DNA from: JAIBJN01 sp963699495
GTDB taxonomy: Bacteria; Actinomycetota; Thermoleophilia; Gaiellales; Gaiellaceae
Reading direction: 5' to 3'
Length of the DNA: 64,000 nucleotides
NCBI GenBank assembly: GCA_963699495.1
Contig: CAVOUB010000003.1
Coordinates: 372,001 to 436,000, forward strand
A program made the translations under genes and the position numbers. Shown here piece after piece: positions 44,807-53,960 of this stretch. The notes beneath the pieces are model-generated. The model worked only from the letters and a program-made list of their open reading frames with translations. It did not search any database and had not been told where the DNA came from. Position 1 is the stretch's first letter. Each line of letters starts with the position of its first letter.

Positions 44807-44812
44807 AGGATA
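44807..44812 (-). promoter_or_regulatory. -10 box TATCCT before rnhB, probable leaderless start
   Basis: Read on the minus strand, TATCCT ends 7 bases before GTG 44799, the same arrangement as before the exporter at 22639. It would let rnhB-yraN be transcribed apart from rplS. Confidence 0.4.
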
Positions 44813-44816
44813 GCGG

Positions 44817-45167
44817 CTAGGTCCGCTGCTTCTCGCGGACGCGCGCCTTCTTGCCCACTTTCTCCCGCAAGTAGTAGAGCTTGGCGCGGTTGACGTCGCC
44901 GATCGAGATGACCTCGATCCTCTCGATCTTCGGCGAGTGGAGCGGGAACGTGCGCTCGACGCCGACGCCGAATGAGTTCTTGCGGACGGTGAACGTCTCG
45001 CGGACGCCGGCGCCCTGGCGCTTGATGACGATCCCCTCGAAGACCTGGACGCGGCGGCGCTGGCCCTCGATCACCTGGAAGTGGACGCGTACGGTGTCTC
45101 CGGCCTTGAACTGCGGGATGTCGTCGCGCAACTGCTTGCGCTCGAGGATGTCGATCGGCGTCGTCAT
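44817..45167 (-). CDS. rplS: 50S ribosomal protein L19
   Basis: 116 residues with the complete L19 pattern: FKAGDTVRVHFQVIEGQRRR, QVFEGIVIKRQGAGVRETFT, PLHSPKIERIEVI, RAKLYYLREKVGKKAR. It lies at the small/large subunit bridge near the ribosome centre. TAGCAT at 45195-45200 on the minus strand is a probable -10 giving a leader of about 20 bases. The position after trmD and lepB is standard. Confidence 0.97.
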   Translation of the reverse strand: MTTPIDILERKQLRDDIPQFKAGDTVRVHFQVIEGQRRRVQVFEGIVIKRQGAGVRETFTVRKNSFGVGVERTFPLHSPKIERIEVISIGDVNRAKLYYLREKVGKKARVREKQRT

Positions 45168-45223
45168 GAAAAGGGCGGCCGAAGCCGCGCGAGAATGCTA
45201 GCGGAACCTTCCGTCTCCGGAGG

Positions 45224-45256
45224 CCGCCTGCCGTCGCGAAATTCCACGACAGGCGG
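45224..45256 (-). terminator. Stem-loop between lepB-like relic and rplS
   Basis: CCGCCTG-c-CGT pairs with ACG-a-CAGGCGG around an 11-base loop, a 10-bp stem with one mismatch. It lies upstream of the rplS -10 and downstream of the lepB relic, so it could end transcripts from the trmD-lepB side. There is no T-run, so an intrinsic terminator is not certain. Confidence 0.35.
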
Positions 45257-45290
45257 TCTGCGGCCGCGGCCGATTTGGACAGTCGCGGGG

Positions 45291-45324
45291 GCCCCCCGCT
45301 TCGACCCTAGCGCGGAAATCCGCA
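45291..45324 (-). repeat. Short dispersed repeat, copy 1
   Basis: The plus strand reads CCCCCCGCTTCGACCCTAGC then GCGGAAA. A nearly identical block occurs at 50010-50042. On the minus strand the shared core is CGCTAGGRTCGAAGCGGGG, in which TAGGRT resembles a -10 box, so a promoter role is possible. Confidence 0.5.
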
Positions 45325-45356
45325 CGCGTGGCGCGCAGGACTGTGCCGAAAGGCGT

Positions 45357-45960
45357 CTACTGGAAGCCGAGCCGCTGCACCGGCCAGTAGCGCGCGAAGA
45401 CCGGGCCGATCAGGTTGTCGCGGGGGACGGTGCCCCACTGGCGGCTGTCGCAGGACTCGTAGCGGTTGTCGCCCATCATGAAGTAGCGCCCCTCCTCGAC
45501 CGTGACGGGGCCGAAGTCGTCCCCGACCTCGCCGCCGTTGACGTACGGCTCCGGCAACGGCTCACCGTTCACGTAGAGCTGGCCGGCGCGGATCTCGATG
45601 GTGTCGCCCGGCAGGCCGATGAGGCGCTTGACAAACACTCCTCCGGGGCCCGGGCACAGCTGCTCGGCCTTGGGCGGCGTCCGGAAGACGACGACGTCGC
45701 CGCGGTCCGGGTCGGTGAAGCGGTAGACGAAGCGGTTCGCCAGCACGCGGTCAGAGGTGCCCGCTTCGCAGCGCCAGCTCGGGTGCCGCGCAGTGGAGCG
45801 TCGGCTCCATGGACGCGGACGGGATCCTGTACGGGTTGACGACCCACGCCTTGATGGCGAGGACGGCCGCGACCGCGATCACGATCGTGATCACCCAGTC
45901 GATGACCGTCGGCCAGGGCGCGGGGAGCGATTCGAGCCTCGTGCGAAGGACGACGGCCTC
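45357..45960 (-). pseudogene. lepB: Second signal peptidase I gene, frameshifted and lacking a normal start
   Basis: The downstream part encodes VFVKRLIGLPGDTIEI, YFMMGDNRYESCDSRQWG and ends RLGFQ, and the upstream part, one frame away, LPAPWPTVIDW, AFVVNPYRI-like AWVVNPYRIPSASMEPTL with the catalytic Ser. An extra base near 45772 separates them, and no ATG/GTG/TTG stands before the first conserved residues, which follow an in-frame TAG. It is a close duplicate of the intact lepB next door. It may be decayed, or doubly damaged by sequence errors. Confidence 0.7.
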
Positions 45961-46071
45961 CTAGAGGTCCGGCCGGCGCTTGCCGCGCTCGTCGACGGCG
46001 GCCGCGAGCGTGACGATCCGGCGTAGCGTGGCGGCCGAGGTCCGTGGGTGCAGGATGAGCCGGTCGCGCAT
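45961..46071 (-). CDS. Possible 36-residue small protein between the two lepB genes
   Basis: ATG 46071 overlaps the lepB stop (TAGATG) and opens MRDRLILHPRTSAATLRRIV, ending at TAG 45961. It is Arg-rich and could be a real small protein or a displaced N-terminus. It is in frame with the lepB relic that follows, separated only by the TAG. I do not recognise it. Confidence 0.25.
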   Translation of the reverse strand: MRDRLILHPRTSAATLRRIVTLAAAVDERGKRRPDL

Positions 46072-46668
46072 CTACCGCAGGCCGATCCGCGTCAAGGGCC
46101 AGTACACGGCAAACACGGGCCCGATCAGGTCGGCCCGCGTGACGGTTCCCCACTGACGGCTGTCACAGGACTCCCCACGGTTGTCGCCCATCATGAAGTA
46201 CTCGTCGGCGCCCAGCGTCCGCTCGGTGAAGTCTAGGCCGGGCGGCCCTCCGTTCACGTACGGCTCGTCCATGCGCTTCCCGTTGACCTGGAGCACCCCG
46301 CGGGTCATCGCGATCCGGTCTCCCGGGATCCCGATCAGCCGCTTGACGAACGTCCCGCCGGCGCCGCAGCGCTCGATCGCCTCCTCCGGAGTCCGGAAGA
46401 CGACGATGTCGCCCCGCTCGGGGTCGCGGAAGCGGTAGATGAAGCGATTCGCGAGCACGCGGTCGGACGTGCCCGCTTCGCACCCTCGCTCGGGTGCCGC
46501 GCAGTGAAGCGTCGGCTCCATCGAGGACGAGGGAATGCGGTACGGGTTCACGACCCACGCCTTGATCGCCAGCACCGCCGCGACGGCGATCGTGATCGTG
46601 ACCGCCCAGTCCACGATCGTGTCCCACGGCGCCGGGAGCGAGGAGGTGAGCCGTTCCAAGGGGCCCAT
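46072..46668 (-). CDS. lepB: Signal peptidase I
   Basis: 198 residues. One N-terminal membrane anchor (VDWAVTITIAVAAVLAIKAW), then NPYRIPSSSMEPTL with the catalytic Ser, DIVVFRTPEEA, FVKRLIGIPGDRI with the catalytic Lys, and YFMMGDNRGESCDSRQWG. It cleaves signal peptides outside the membrane. Start ATG 46668 shares one base with the trmD stop, so it is read with trmD. Confidence 0.93.
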   Translation of the reverse strand: MGPLERLTSSLPAPWDTIVDWAVTITIAVAAVLAIKAWVVNPYRIPSSSMEPTLHCAAPERGCEAGTSDRVLANRFIYRFRDPERGDIVVFRTPEEAIERCGAGGTFVKRLIGIPGDRIAMTRGVLQVNGKRMDEPYVNGGPPGLDFTERTLGADEYFMMGDNRGESCDSRQWGTVTRADLIGPVFAVYWPLTRIGLR

Positions 46669-47325
46669 CACGAGGGTGTCCGCTCCCTGCTTCGCTCCTG
46701 GCGCCAGCTCTCGATCAGCGCATGGTTCCCGGAGAGAAGGACGTCCGGGACACGCCAGCCCCGAAACTCGGCCGGCCGCGTGTAGTGGGGGAACTCGAGA
46801 CCGCCCCCGAGCGCCTCCGAGAAGCTCTCGACGGCGCCGCTCTCCTCGCGGATAGCTCCGGGGAGGCGCCTCGAGACTGCGTCGAGCAGCACCATCGCCG
46901 GCAGCTCGCCGCCGGAAAGCACGTACGGGCCGATCGAGACGCTGTCGGTCGCCACGTGCTCGAGGATGCGCTCGTCGAAGCCCTCGAAGCGCGCGGAGAG
47001 AAGCGTCAACGCCTCCTCCGCGGCCAGCTCCTCGACGAGCGCCTGGTCGAGCTGGCGGCCCTGTGGAGAGAAGGCGACCACACGCCGGCCGGCCGGTGTC
47101 GCCGTAGACCGCCTCGAGCGCGGCACAGACGACGTCCACGCGCAGCACCATCCCGGCACCGCCGCCGTACGGCTCGTCGTCCACCTGGCCACCGGTGAGC
47201 GGCGTGTAGTCGCGGTAGTTGAGGAAGCGCAGGTCGAGCTCGGAGCCGAGCACCGCCGCGACCGGGCGCTGCTCGGTCAGCCAGGAAAAGGCGTGCGGAA
47301 GCAGTGTGAAGACGTCGATCTGCAT
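46668..47325 (-). CDS. trmD: tRNA (guanine37-N1)-methyltransferase TrmD, interrupted by one extra base
   Basis: ATG 47325 opens MQIDVFTLLPHAFSWL, then LNYRDYTPLTGGQVDDEPYG and GGGAGMVLRVD, the SPOUT-fold N-terminus. In the CCGG-CCGG-CCGG run at 47085-47096 the frame shifts by one base; the next frame supplies RRVVAFSPQGRQLDQALVEE, YVLSGGELPAMVLLDAVSR, FPHYTRPAEFRGWRVPDVLL and the end. TrmD is normally essential, so a sequencing insertion is the likeliest cause. The knotted SAM site (SGGELPA) is intact in the second part. Confidence 0.88.
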
Positions 47326-47337
47326 ACGGGTGCGAGA

Positions 47338-47826
47338 TTAGCTTTCGGGCGCGAACCCGGGCGCAACCACGATCCGGCCTCCCTCCAGATCGACCGCCCG
47401 GACACAATCCTCAACCATCGGCAGCGCCACGCCGCCCTCGAGCTCGAGCACGTCGTTCGCGACGCCGGGCGCCACATCCCGCACGACGCCGAGCACCCGG
47501 CCACCTTCCTCGACGACGGTCATGCCGACGAGCTGGTAGACGTAGAACTCGTCCTCGCCCGGCGGGGGAAGCTCCGAGACGGGGAGCTCGAGCGCCGTCC
47601 CGCGCGGGACGTCCCGGTCGAGTCGGACGACGAGGCGCCCGCCGGAGCGCTTCGACTCGACCACCGTGGCCGGCTCCCGGGCGGCGTAGACCGTCGCGCC
47701 CCTGGCGAACCGGGCCGGGTCGTCGCTGGGCCGCTCGACGACGAATGCGCCCGCGAGCCCGTGCGGCCGGCCGACCCGCCCGACGGCCACCCAGCGGTCG
47801 GCACCCGCTGGGTCAGCGGGCGTCAA
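47338..47826 (-). CDS. rimM: Ribosome maturation factor RimM
   Basis: 162 residues. VAVGRVGRPHGLAGAFVVER is the RimM N-terminal barrel; VYQLVGMTVVEEGGRVLGVV begins the PRC-barrel domain, with DVLELEGGVALPMVEDCVRA near the end. It helps 30S assembly with S19. The start TTG 47826 overlaps the KH gene by 14 bases; the gene ends 12 bases before trmD. Confidence 0.9.
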   Translation of the reverse strand: MTPADPAGADRWVAVGRVGRPHGLAGAFVVERPSDDPARFARGATVYAAREPATVVESKRSGGRLVVRLDRDVPRGTALELPVSELPPPGEDEFYVYQLVGMTVVEEGGRVLGVVRDVAPGVANDVLELEGGVALPMVEDCVRAVDLEGGRIVVAPGFAPES

Positions 47827-48049
47827 CGATCTCGAGCAGGGCGCGCTCGTGCTGGCGCCCGCCGCTCGCGCGGACGAGCGTCCTGAGCGCCCTGGCGATA
47901 CGCCCCTGGCGGCCGATCACCTTGCCGATGTCCTCCTCGGCGACGTGCAGCCGCAGGACGACGGCGCCGTCCCGCTCGGTTCGCTCGACACGCACCTCGT
48001 CGGGCCGGTCGACGAGGTTCCGCGCGAGGTATTCGAGCATCTCCTCCAC
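47813..48049 (-). CDS. khpA: KH-domain RNA-binding protein KhpA (YlqC)
   Basis: 78 residues. MEEMLEYLARNLVDRPDEV precedes the KH GxxG loop in IGKVIGRQGRIARALRTLV. KhpA binds RNA with KhpB and lies between rpsP and rimM in most actinobacteria, as here. Confidence 0.9.
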   Translation of the reverse strand: MEEMLEYLARNLVDRPDEVRVERTERDGAVVLRLHVAEEDIGKVIGRQGRIARALRTLVRASGGRQHERALLEIVDAR

Positions 48050-48057
48050 GCCGAGCC

Positions 48058-48297
48058 CTAGACGCCCTGGGTCTTCAGGAGGCGCTTCACTGAGTCGCTC
48101 GGCTGGGCGCCCTTGCCGATCCAGTCCTGGATCTTCTCCACGTCGAGGGAGATCGTCGACGGGTTCGTCTGCGGGTTGTAGCGCCCGACGATCTCGATGA
48201 AGCGGCCGTCGCGCGGCGAGCGCGCGTCCGCGACCACGACGCGGTAGATCGGGTTCTTCTTCGAGCCCACGCGGGCCAGTCTGATGCGAGTTGCCAT
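48058..48297 (-). CDS. rpsP: 30S ribosomal protein S16
   Basis: 79 residues: ATRIRLARVGSKKNPIYRVV, DARSPRDGRFIEIVGRYNPQ, and the end SDSVKRLLKTQGV. S16 is an early assembly protein of the small subunit. It begins the rpsP-khpA-rimM-trmD-lepB run and lies 19 bases after ffh. Confidence 0.96.
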   Translation of the reverse strand: MATRIRLARVGSKKNPIYRVVVADARSPRDGRFIEIVGRYNPQTNPSTISLDVEKIQDWIGKGAQPSDSVKRLLKTQGV

Positions 48298-48316
48298 TCG
48301 GTCCTTTCCTCTGCTC

Positions 48317-49654
<1,338 letters not shown>

Positions 49655-49743
49655 GGGCCGGCGGGAAGTGTAGCCGTGTGCTTTTCCATACCCAGGAGGG
49701 TCTACGTCTCGCCAGACCTTCCCAGAGCCAAGGAGGAACTGCG

Positions 49744-49950
49744 ATGGCGAACATCGCCAAGGTGATCCGGGTCATCGGCCAGTCGGAGGAGAGCTTCGCC
49801 GACGCCGCGCGCGTCGCTGTGAAGGAGGCCGGCCAGACCGTGCGCGACATCAGCGGCGCCCACGTGATCGAGATGAGCGCAGTGGTCGAGAACGGCGAGA
49901 TCACGAAGTTCCGCACGACCGTGGACATCGCGTTCGGAGTGGAGCGCTAG
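49744..49950 (+). CDS. Dodecin-family protein lacking the flavin-stacking Trp
   Basis: 68 residues with the dodecin fold pattern: IAKVIRVIGQSEESFADAAR, then VENGEITKFRTTVDIAFGVE. AAGGAGG stands 9 bases before ATG 49744. Flavin-binding dodecins carry a Trp in the middle strand (xxWFEV); here that segment reads SGAHVIEMSA with no Trp, so classical paired-flavin binding is doubtful and another ligand, or a CoA-type dodecin, is possible. It is the only plus-strand gene between ffh and ftsY. Confidence 0.85.
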   Translation: MANIAKVIRVIGQSEESFADAARVAVKEAGQTVRDISGAHVIEMSAVVENGEITKFRTTVDIAFGVER

Positions 49951-50009
49951 GCGCCCACACCTGTCAGCTCGAGCCGTGTCCCGGCCGGACCCGACCGATA
50001 GGGCCGGGC

Positions 50010-50042
50010 GCCCCCCGCTTCGATCCTAGCGCCGAAAAGCGC
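50010..50042 (-). repeat. Short dispersed repeat, copy 2
   Basis: The block matches 45291-45324 except for a few bases (GCCCCCCGCTTCGATCCTAG against GCCCCCCGCTTCGACCCTAG). It lies in the 125-base gap between the dodecin and ftsY stop codons. The rest of that gap is GC-rich and shows short hairpins only. Confidence 0.5.
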
Positions 50043-50075
50043 GCAGCCGGCGCGCGGAAGCGTGGAGGAAGCGGG

Positions 50076-51035
50076 TCAATCGCGGCCGACGAGCGCCCGC
50101 GCGAAGTCCTGCGGGTCGAACGGCTGCAGGTCGTCGAGCGACTCACCCACGCCCACGAGCTTCACGGGCAGGCCGAGCTCGTGCGTGACGGCGACGGCGA
50201 CGCCGCCCTTCGCCGTCCCGTCCAGCTTGGTCAGGGCGACGCCGGTGACCCCGACGGCCTCGTCGAACAGCTTCGCCTGCCGCAAGCCGTTCTGACCCGT
50301 GGTGGCGTCGAGGACGAGGAGCGTCTCGTGCGGCGCCCCTTCGAGGCGGCCCGCGATCACCCGTCTGACCTTGGCGAGCTCCTCCATCAGGTTCGTCTGC
50401 GTGTGGAGCCGCCCGGCCGTGTCGACGACGACCACGTCTCGGCCGCGGGCCTCGGCCGCCGAGATCGCGTCGTAGGCCACCGCTGCCGGGTCTGCCCCGC
50501 GTTGCGAGCCGACGAAGTCCGCCCCGGCGCGCTCGGCCCAGATCTCCAGCTGCTCCTCCGCGGCGGCTCGAAACGTGTCCGCCGCGGCCAGCACGACCGA
50601 GCGGCCGGAATCCTGAAGCCGGTACGCGAGCTTGCCGATGGTCGTCGTCTTCCCGGTGCCGTTGACGCCGACGACGAGGACGACCGTCGGCTGCCCTTCG
50701 AGCTCGAGCCGCTCCTGCCCCTCGACGGCCACGAGGTCGGCAACGACCTCCTCCAGCCCCTCCACGAGCTCCGCCTGGCTCGCGGGCTTGCGCTCCTCCA
50801 GACGCCGCACGATCTCGACCGTCGCCGGCACGCCGCAGTCGGCCGCGATCAGCGCCTCCTCGATCCGCTCCCAGGCCTCCTCGTCTCCGGGGTCGAAGAG
50901 GAGCTCGCGCGTCAGAGCCTGCCGGCTTGCGCTCAGCGACCCCCGCAGGCGGCCGAACCAGCCGCGCCGCTTCTCCTCGTCCTCCGCAGGAGCGTCCTCG
51001 GGATCGCCGAGGAACTCCGCCCAGCTGCGCGTCAC
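50076..51035 (-). CDS. ftsY: SRP receptor FtsY
   Basis: 319 residues. A short N-terminal region without the long acidic A domain of E. coli FtsY, then the N and G domains: VVLVVGVNGTGKTTTIGKLA, AADTFRAAAEEQLEIWAER, DTAGRLHTQTNLMEELAKV, TKLDGTAKGGVAVAVTHELG and the closing GVGESLDDLQPFDPQDFA. The start GTG 51035 overlaps the smc stop (GTGA), so the two are coupled. Confidence 0.96.
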   Translation of the reverse strand: MTRSWAEFLGDPEDAPAEDEEKRRGWFGRLRGSLSASRQALTRELLFDPGDEEAWERIEEALIAADCGVPATVEIVRRLEERKPASQAELVEGLEEVVADLVAVEGQERLELEGQPTVVLVVGVNGTGKTTTIGKLAYRLQDSGRSVVLAAADTFRAAAEEQLEIWAERAGADFVGSQRGADPAAVAYDAISAAEARGRDVVVVDTAGRLHTQTNLMEELAKVRRVIAGRLEGAPHETLLVLDATTGQNGLRQAKLFDEAVGVTGVALTKLDGTAKGGVAVAVTHELGLPVKLVGVGESLDDLQPFDPQDFARALVGRD

Positions 51036-53200
51036 GCGCTGAGCGCCTCGGCCTCCGGCGCAGCCTCCAGCCGCTTGGAGACGACCTGCGAGATCCCGTC
51101 GGCGCCCATGGTCACGCCGTAGAGGATATCCGCGGCCTCGATCGTCCTCTTCTGATGGGTGACGACGATGAACTGCGCTCGGCCCGCGAAGCGCTGCAGG
51201 AGCTCCGTGAAGCGCCCGATGTTCGCGTCGTCGAGCGCGGCCTCGACCTCGTCGAGCAGGTAGAAGGGGCACGGCCGGGCGAGGAAGAGCGCGAACAGGA
51301 ACGAGATCGCGCCCAGAGCCTTCTCGCCGCCGGAGAGCAGCGACAACCGCGTGACCCGCTTGCCCGCGGGCTGGAGCTCGAGCTCGATGCCGGGCTCGCC
51401 CCCGTCCTCGTCCTCGACACGCAGGAGCCGGCCGCGGCCGCCCGGGAAGAGCGTGGCCGCAACCTCCTCGAAGTGGCGCTCGACCTCGCCGAGCGTCTCC
51501 TCGAAGCGCCGCTCCACCGTCTCGGCAAGCTCGTCGCGGAGGGCCTCCAGCTCGGCCAGCGAACGCTCCAGGTCCTCCCGCTGCACGCTCAGCTCCTCGA
51601 GCCTGGCCTTCTCCCGCGCGTGCTCCTCGGCCGCGAGGGGGTTCACCTGGCCGAGCGCCTCCCGCCGGCGCTCGAGCCGCCCCAGCTGCACGCGCAGCTC
51701 GTCTGCCTCCTCCTGCGAGAGCGCCTCGGCCTCGGCGTCCTCGGGGAGCCGGCGAAGCACCTCCTCGCGCTCCGCCTCGAGGCGCGCGCGCTCGATCCCG
51801 ACCGCGGAGAGCCGCTCGGCGGCCTCCGACGCGGCTCGCCGGAGCTCCGCCTCCAGCCCGCCCAGACGCCTCAGCTCCCCGCCGAGCTCCCCGGCGCGGC
51901 TCCCGCCCGCGTCGACCCGCGCCCGGAGCGGCGGCTCGAGGCGCCCCGCCCGCTCCGCCGCGGCTCCGAACGACGTTGCGGCTCTCCCGGCGAGCTCCGC
52001 GAGCTCGCGCAGCGCGTCTTCCCGGCGCGACGGCTCGGGGTCGGGGGCAGCCGCCGCCGAGTCCGCGGCGAACCAGGTCTCCCCGCCGGAGAGCGCGACG
52101 AGGGCATCGCGCCGCTCGGCGTGCGCGCGCTCGAGCCTGGTCACCGCCTCCCCGAGCTCGACCCGCTCCGGCGCCCACGCTCCGGCCGCGGTCAGAGCCC
52201 GCTCGTAGCTCGGAGGCTTGGGCGGAGTCGGCAGGCGCGGGCGGTCGGCATCCGCCCGCAGCGCCGCTGCCGTCTCCTCGGCGCGCTCCCGGCGCAACTC
52301 GAGGCGCTCGATCGCGCTCCGCAGGCGATAGAGAGCGGCGGTCGCCTGCTCGTGGCGCCCGGCCGCCTCGGCCAGTCCCTCCTCCGCCTTCCGCCGCTCC
52401 CCCAGGACGCCCTCGAGCCGCTCGTCACGGCGGCGGCGCTCCTGCGCGGCCTCGGTCATCCGCTCCTCGACGTCGGCGAAGCGCCGGTCGATGGCCTCGA
52501 GCTCGGCCGCGGCGAGGCGCGTCCGCAGGAGCTCGAGCTCGACGCCGATCTTCTCCGCACGCTCGGCCGCGCTGGCCTGGAGAGCGAGTGGGCGCAGGCG
52601 CTTGCGCACCTCGTCCTCGAGGTCGCGCGCGCGCTCCACCTGCACCTGGACGCGCGCCAGCTTCAGCTCGGCCCGGTGACGGCGGCGCTTGAACTTGCCC
52701 AGTCCGGCAGCCTCCTCCACGAGGGCGCGGCGCTCCTGGGGCTTCGAGACGAGGATCTCCTCGACACGGCCCTGGCCGATGATCGAATGCCGCTCGCCCG
52801 CGAGGCCGATGTCGGCGAGGAGCTCGACGACGTCGGTGCGGCGCACCCGCGCGCGGTTGACGAGGTACTCGCCCTCGCCGCCGCGGTGCAGCCTCCTGAG
52901 GACGGAGAGCTCCGCGACGTCCAGCGGCCCGTCGCCCGCCTCGTTGTCGAAGAGGAGCTCGACCTCGCACCAGTCCGCGGCCGGCCTGTCCTTCGAGCCG
53001 GCGTAGAGGACGTCCTCGGGCTTCTCGGCGCGGAGCTCCGTCGGGCTCAGGCTCCCCGCGGCCCAGACGATCGCGTCGGAGACGTTCGACTTGCCCGAGC
53101 CGTTCGGGCCGACGACCACGGCGACGCCCGGCTCGAGGCGCACCTCGACCGGATCCGGAAACGACTTGAAGCCGCGGATCTTGACGGAGCGGAGATACAC
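51032..53200 (-). CDS. smc: Short SMC-family chromosome protein without a recognisable hinge
   Basis: 722 residues, against about 1150-1200 for typical bacterial SMC. The head is complete: Walker A GPNGSGKS at 31-38, IIGQGRVEEIL, the LSGGEK signature at ~622 and Walker B FYLLDE at ~646-651. Coiled coil runs at about 165-320 and 395-575. Where the hinge should be (321-395) there is a Pro-rich link PRLPTPPKPPSYERAL and a short Trp-containing segment, without the Gly-rich hinge motifs. Arms are balanced in length, so this looks like a true compact form. Its place before ftsY is the standard smc locus. Confidence 0.9.
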   Translation of the reverse strand: MYLRSVKIRGFKSFPDPVEVRLEPGVAVVVGPNGSGKSNVSDAIVWAAGSLSPTELRAEKPEDVLYAGSKDRPAADWCEVELLFDNEAGDGPLDVAELSVLRRLHRGGEGEYLVNRARVRRTDVVELLADIGLAGERHSIIGQGRVEEILVSKPQERRALVEEAAGLGKFKRRRHRAELKLARVQVQVERARDLEDEVRKRLRPLALQASAAERAEKIGVELELLRTRLAAAELEAIDRRFADVEERMTEAAQERRRRDERLEGVLGERRKAEEGLAEAAGRHEQATAALYRLRSAIERLELRRERAEETAAALRADADRPRLPTPPKPPSYERALTAAGAWAPERVELGEAVTRLERAHAERRDALVALSGGETWFAADSAAAAPDPEPSRREDALRELAELAGRAATSFGAAAERAGRLEPPLRARVDAGGSRAGELGGELRRLGGLEAELRRAASEAAERLSAVGIERARLEAEREEVLRRLPEDAEAEALSQEEADELRVQLGRLERRREALGQVNPLAAEEHAREKARLEELSVQREDLERSLAELEALRDELAETVERRFEETLGEVERHFEEVAATLFPGGRGRLLRVEDEDGGEPGIELELQPAGKRVTRLSLLSGGEKALGAISFLFALFLARPCPFYLLDEVEAALDDANIGRFTELLQRFAGRAQFIVVTHQKRTIEAADILYGVTMGADGISQVVSKRLEAAPEAEALSA

Positions 53201-53237
53201 GAAGGCCGAAGTCTGACGACGCGAACGGACGGGCTGA

Positions 53238-53693
53238 CTACTCGGACGCGACGGATCGCGAGAACTCGCTCCTCCACTCGGAGACCTCGGTCATGGAGAT
53301 GTCCTCCATCCTGCGCACGAAGGTGGCCAGGACAAGCTCGTCGGCGACCTCGGGCCCATAGTGCGGGGACGTTCGCGTGTCGTAGAGGACACGCTCGCTC
53401 TTCAGCGCCTCGGCCGCGTAGCTCCACCGGGTCTTGTTCTGGAGCCAGCGAAACGTTCCCGCGAGGCCGGCCGCCACCGAGGCGAGCGCTGCCGGAAGCG
53501 CCTGCACGGCCTTCGGCAGGGACGACCACAGAATCAGAACCGGGGTGGCTGCGGCAAGCACGACCGCCGCCGTCTGCACACCGACGAACCAGCGCCACTC
53601 CCGGGCGGAGTGCCGCGAATACCACTCGATCTGCTCGTCGCAGCGGCGCAGGGCCGCCTGCTCCCGCTCCTCGAAGGAGCGCGTGCTAGTCAT
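53238..53693 (-). CDS. Small membrane protein, DUF4231/SLATT-like
   Basis: 151 residues from ATG 53693. A charged N-terminal helix (SFEEREQAALRRCDEQIEWY) precedes two adjacent membrane helices (FVGVQTAAVVLAAATPVLIL and a second Ala-rich one), then a cytoplasmic helix with WSYAAEALKSERVLYDTRTS. This is the two-helix pattern of DUF4231, which resembles SLATT domains proposed to form pores. Function is unknown. It overlaps the next gene's stop by 8 bases. Confidence 0.7.
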   Translation of the reverse strand: MTSTRSFEEREQAALRRCDEQIEWYSRHSAREWRWFVGVQTAAVVLAAATPVLILWSSLPKAVQALPAALASVAAGLAGTFRWLQNKTRWSYAAEALKSERVLYDTRTSPHYGPEVADELVLATFVRRMEDISMTEVSEWRSEFSRSVASE

Positions 53694-53958
53694 CGGAGCG
53701 GAGCTCGAGGCAGCTGACGCCCTGCACCTCGAGCCAGAGGCGGCCCTCACCCTTGACGATGCGAAGCAGGACGGCGTCGCAGCCCGGGCAGCGCACGACG
53801 GCGCCGGGAGCGTGCGCGTAGACGAACAGCGCGCCGACCTCCCGGACCGCCCCGCACGACGCGCACGTCGAACGTGCAACGGTCAGCTCCCCGACGAAGA
53901 CCTCGCCGAGAAGCCCGCCGATGGCGTTTCCGTCGAGCTTGAGGTCGGCGCTCTCCAT
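53686..53958 (-). CDS. DUF6510-like zinc-ribbon protein
   Basis: 90 residues. Two Cys pairs, STCASCGAVREVG and VVRCPGCDAVLLRI, form a zinc ribbon; the N-terminus DLKLDGNAIGGLLGEVFVGE is typical of the DUF6510 family. The ribosome site GGGAGG lies 7 bases before ATG 53958. Members commonly follow a ferredoxin-reductase-like gene and a sulfite-oxidase-like gene, the order found here, but their role is unknown. Confidence 0.8.
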   Translation of the reverse strand: MESADLKLDGNAIGGLLGEVFVGELTVARSTCASCGAVREVGALFVYAHAPGAVVRCPGCDAVLLRIVKGEGRLWLEVQGVSCLELRSDD

Positions 53959-53960
53959 CA

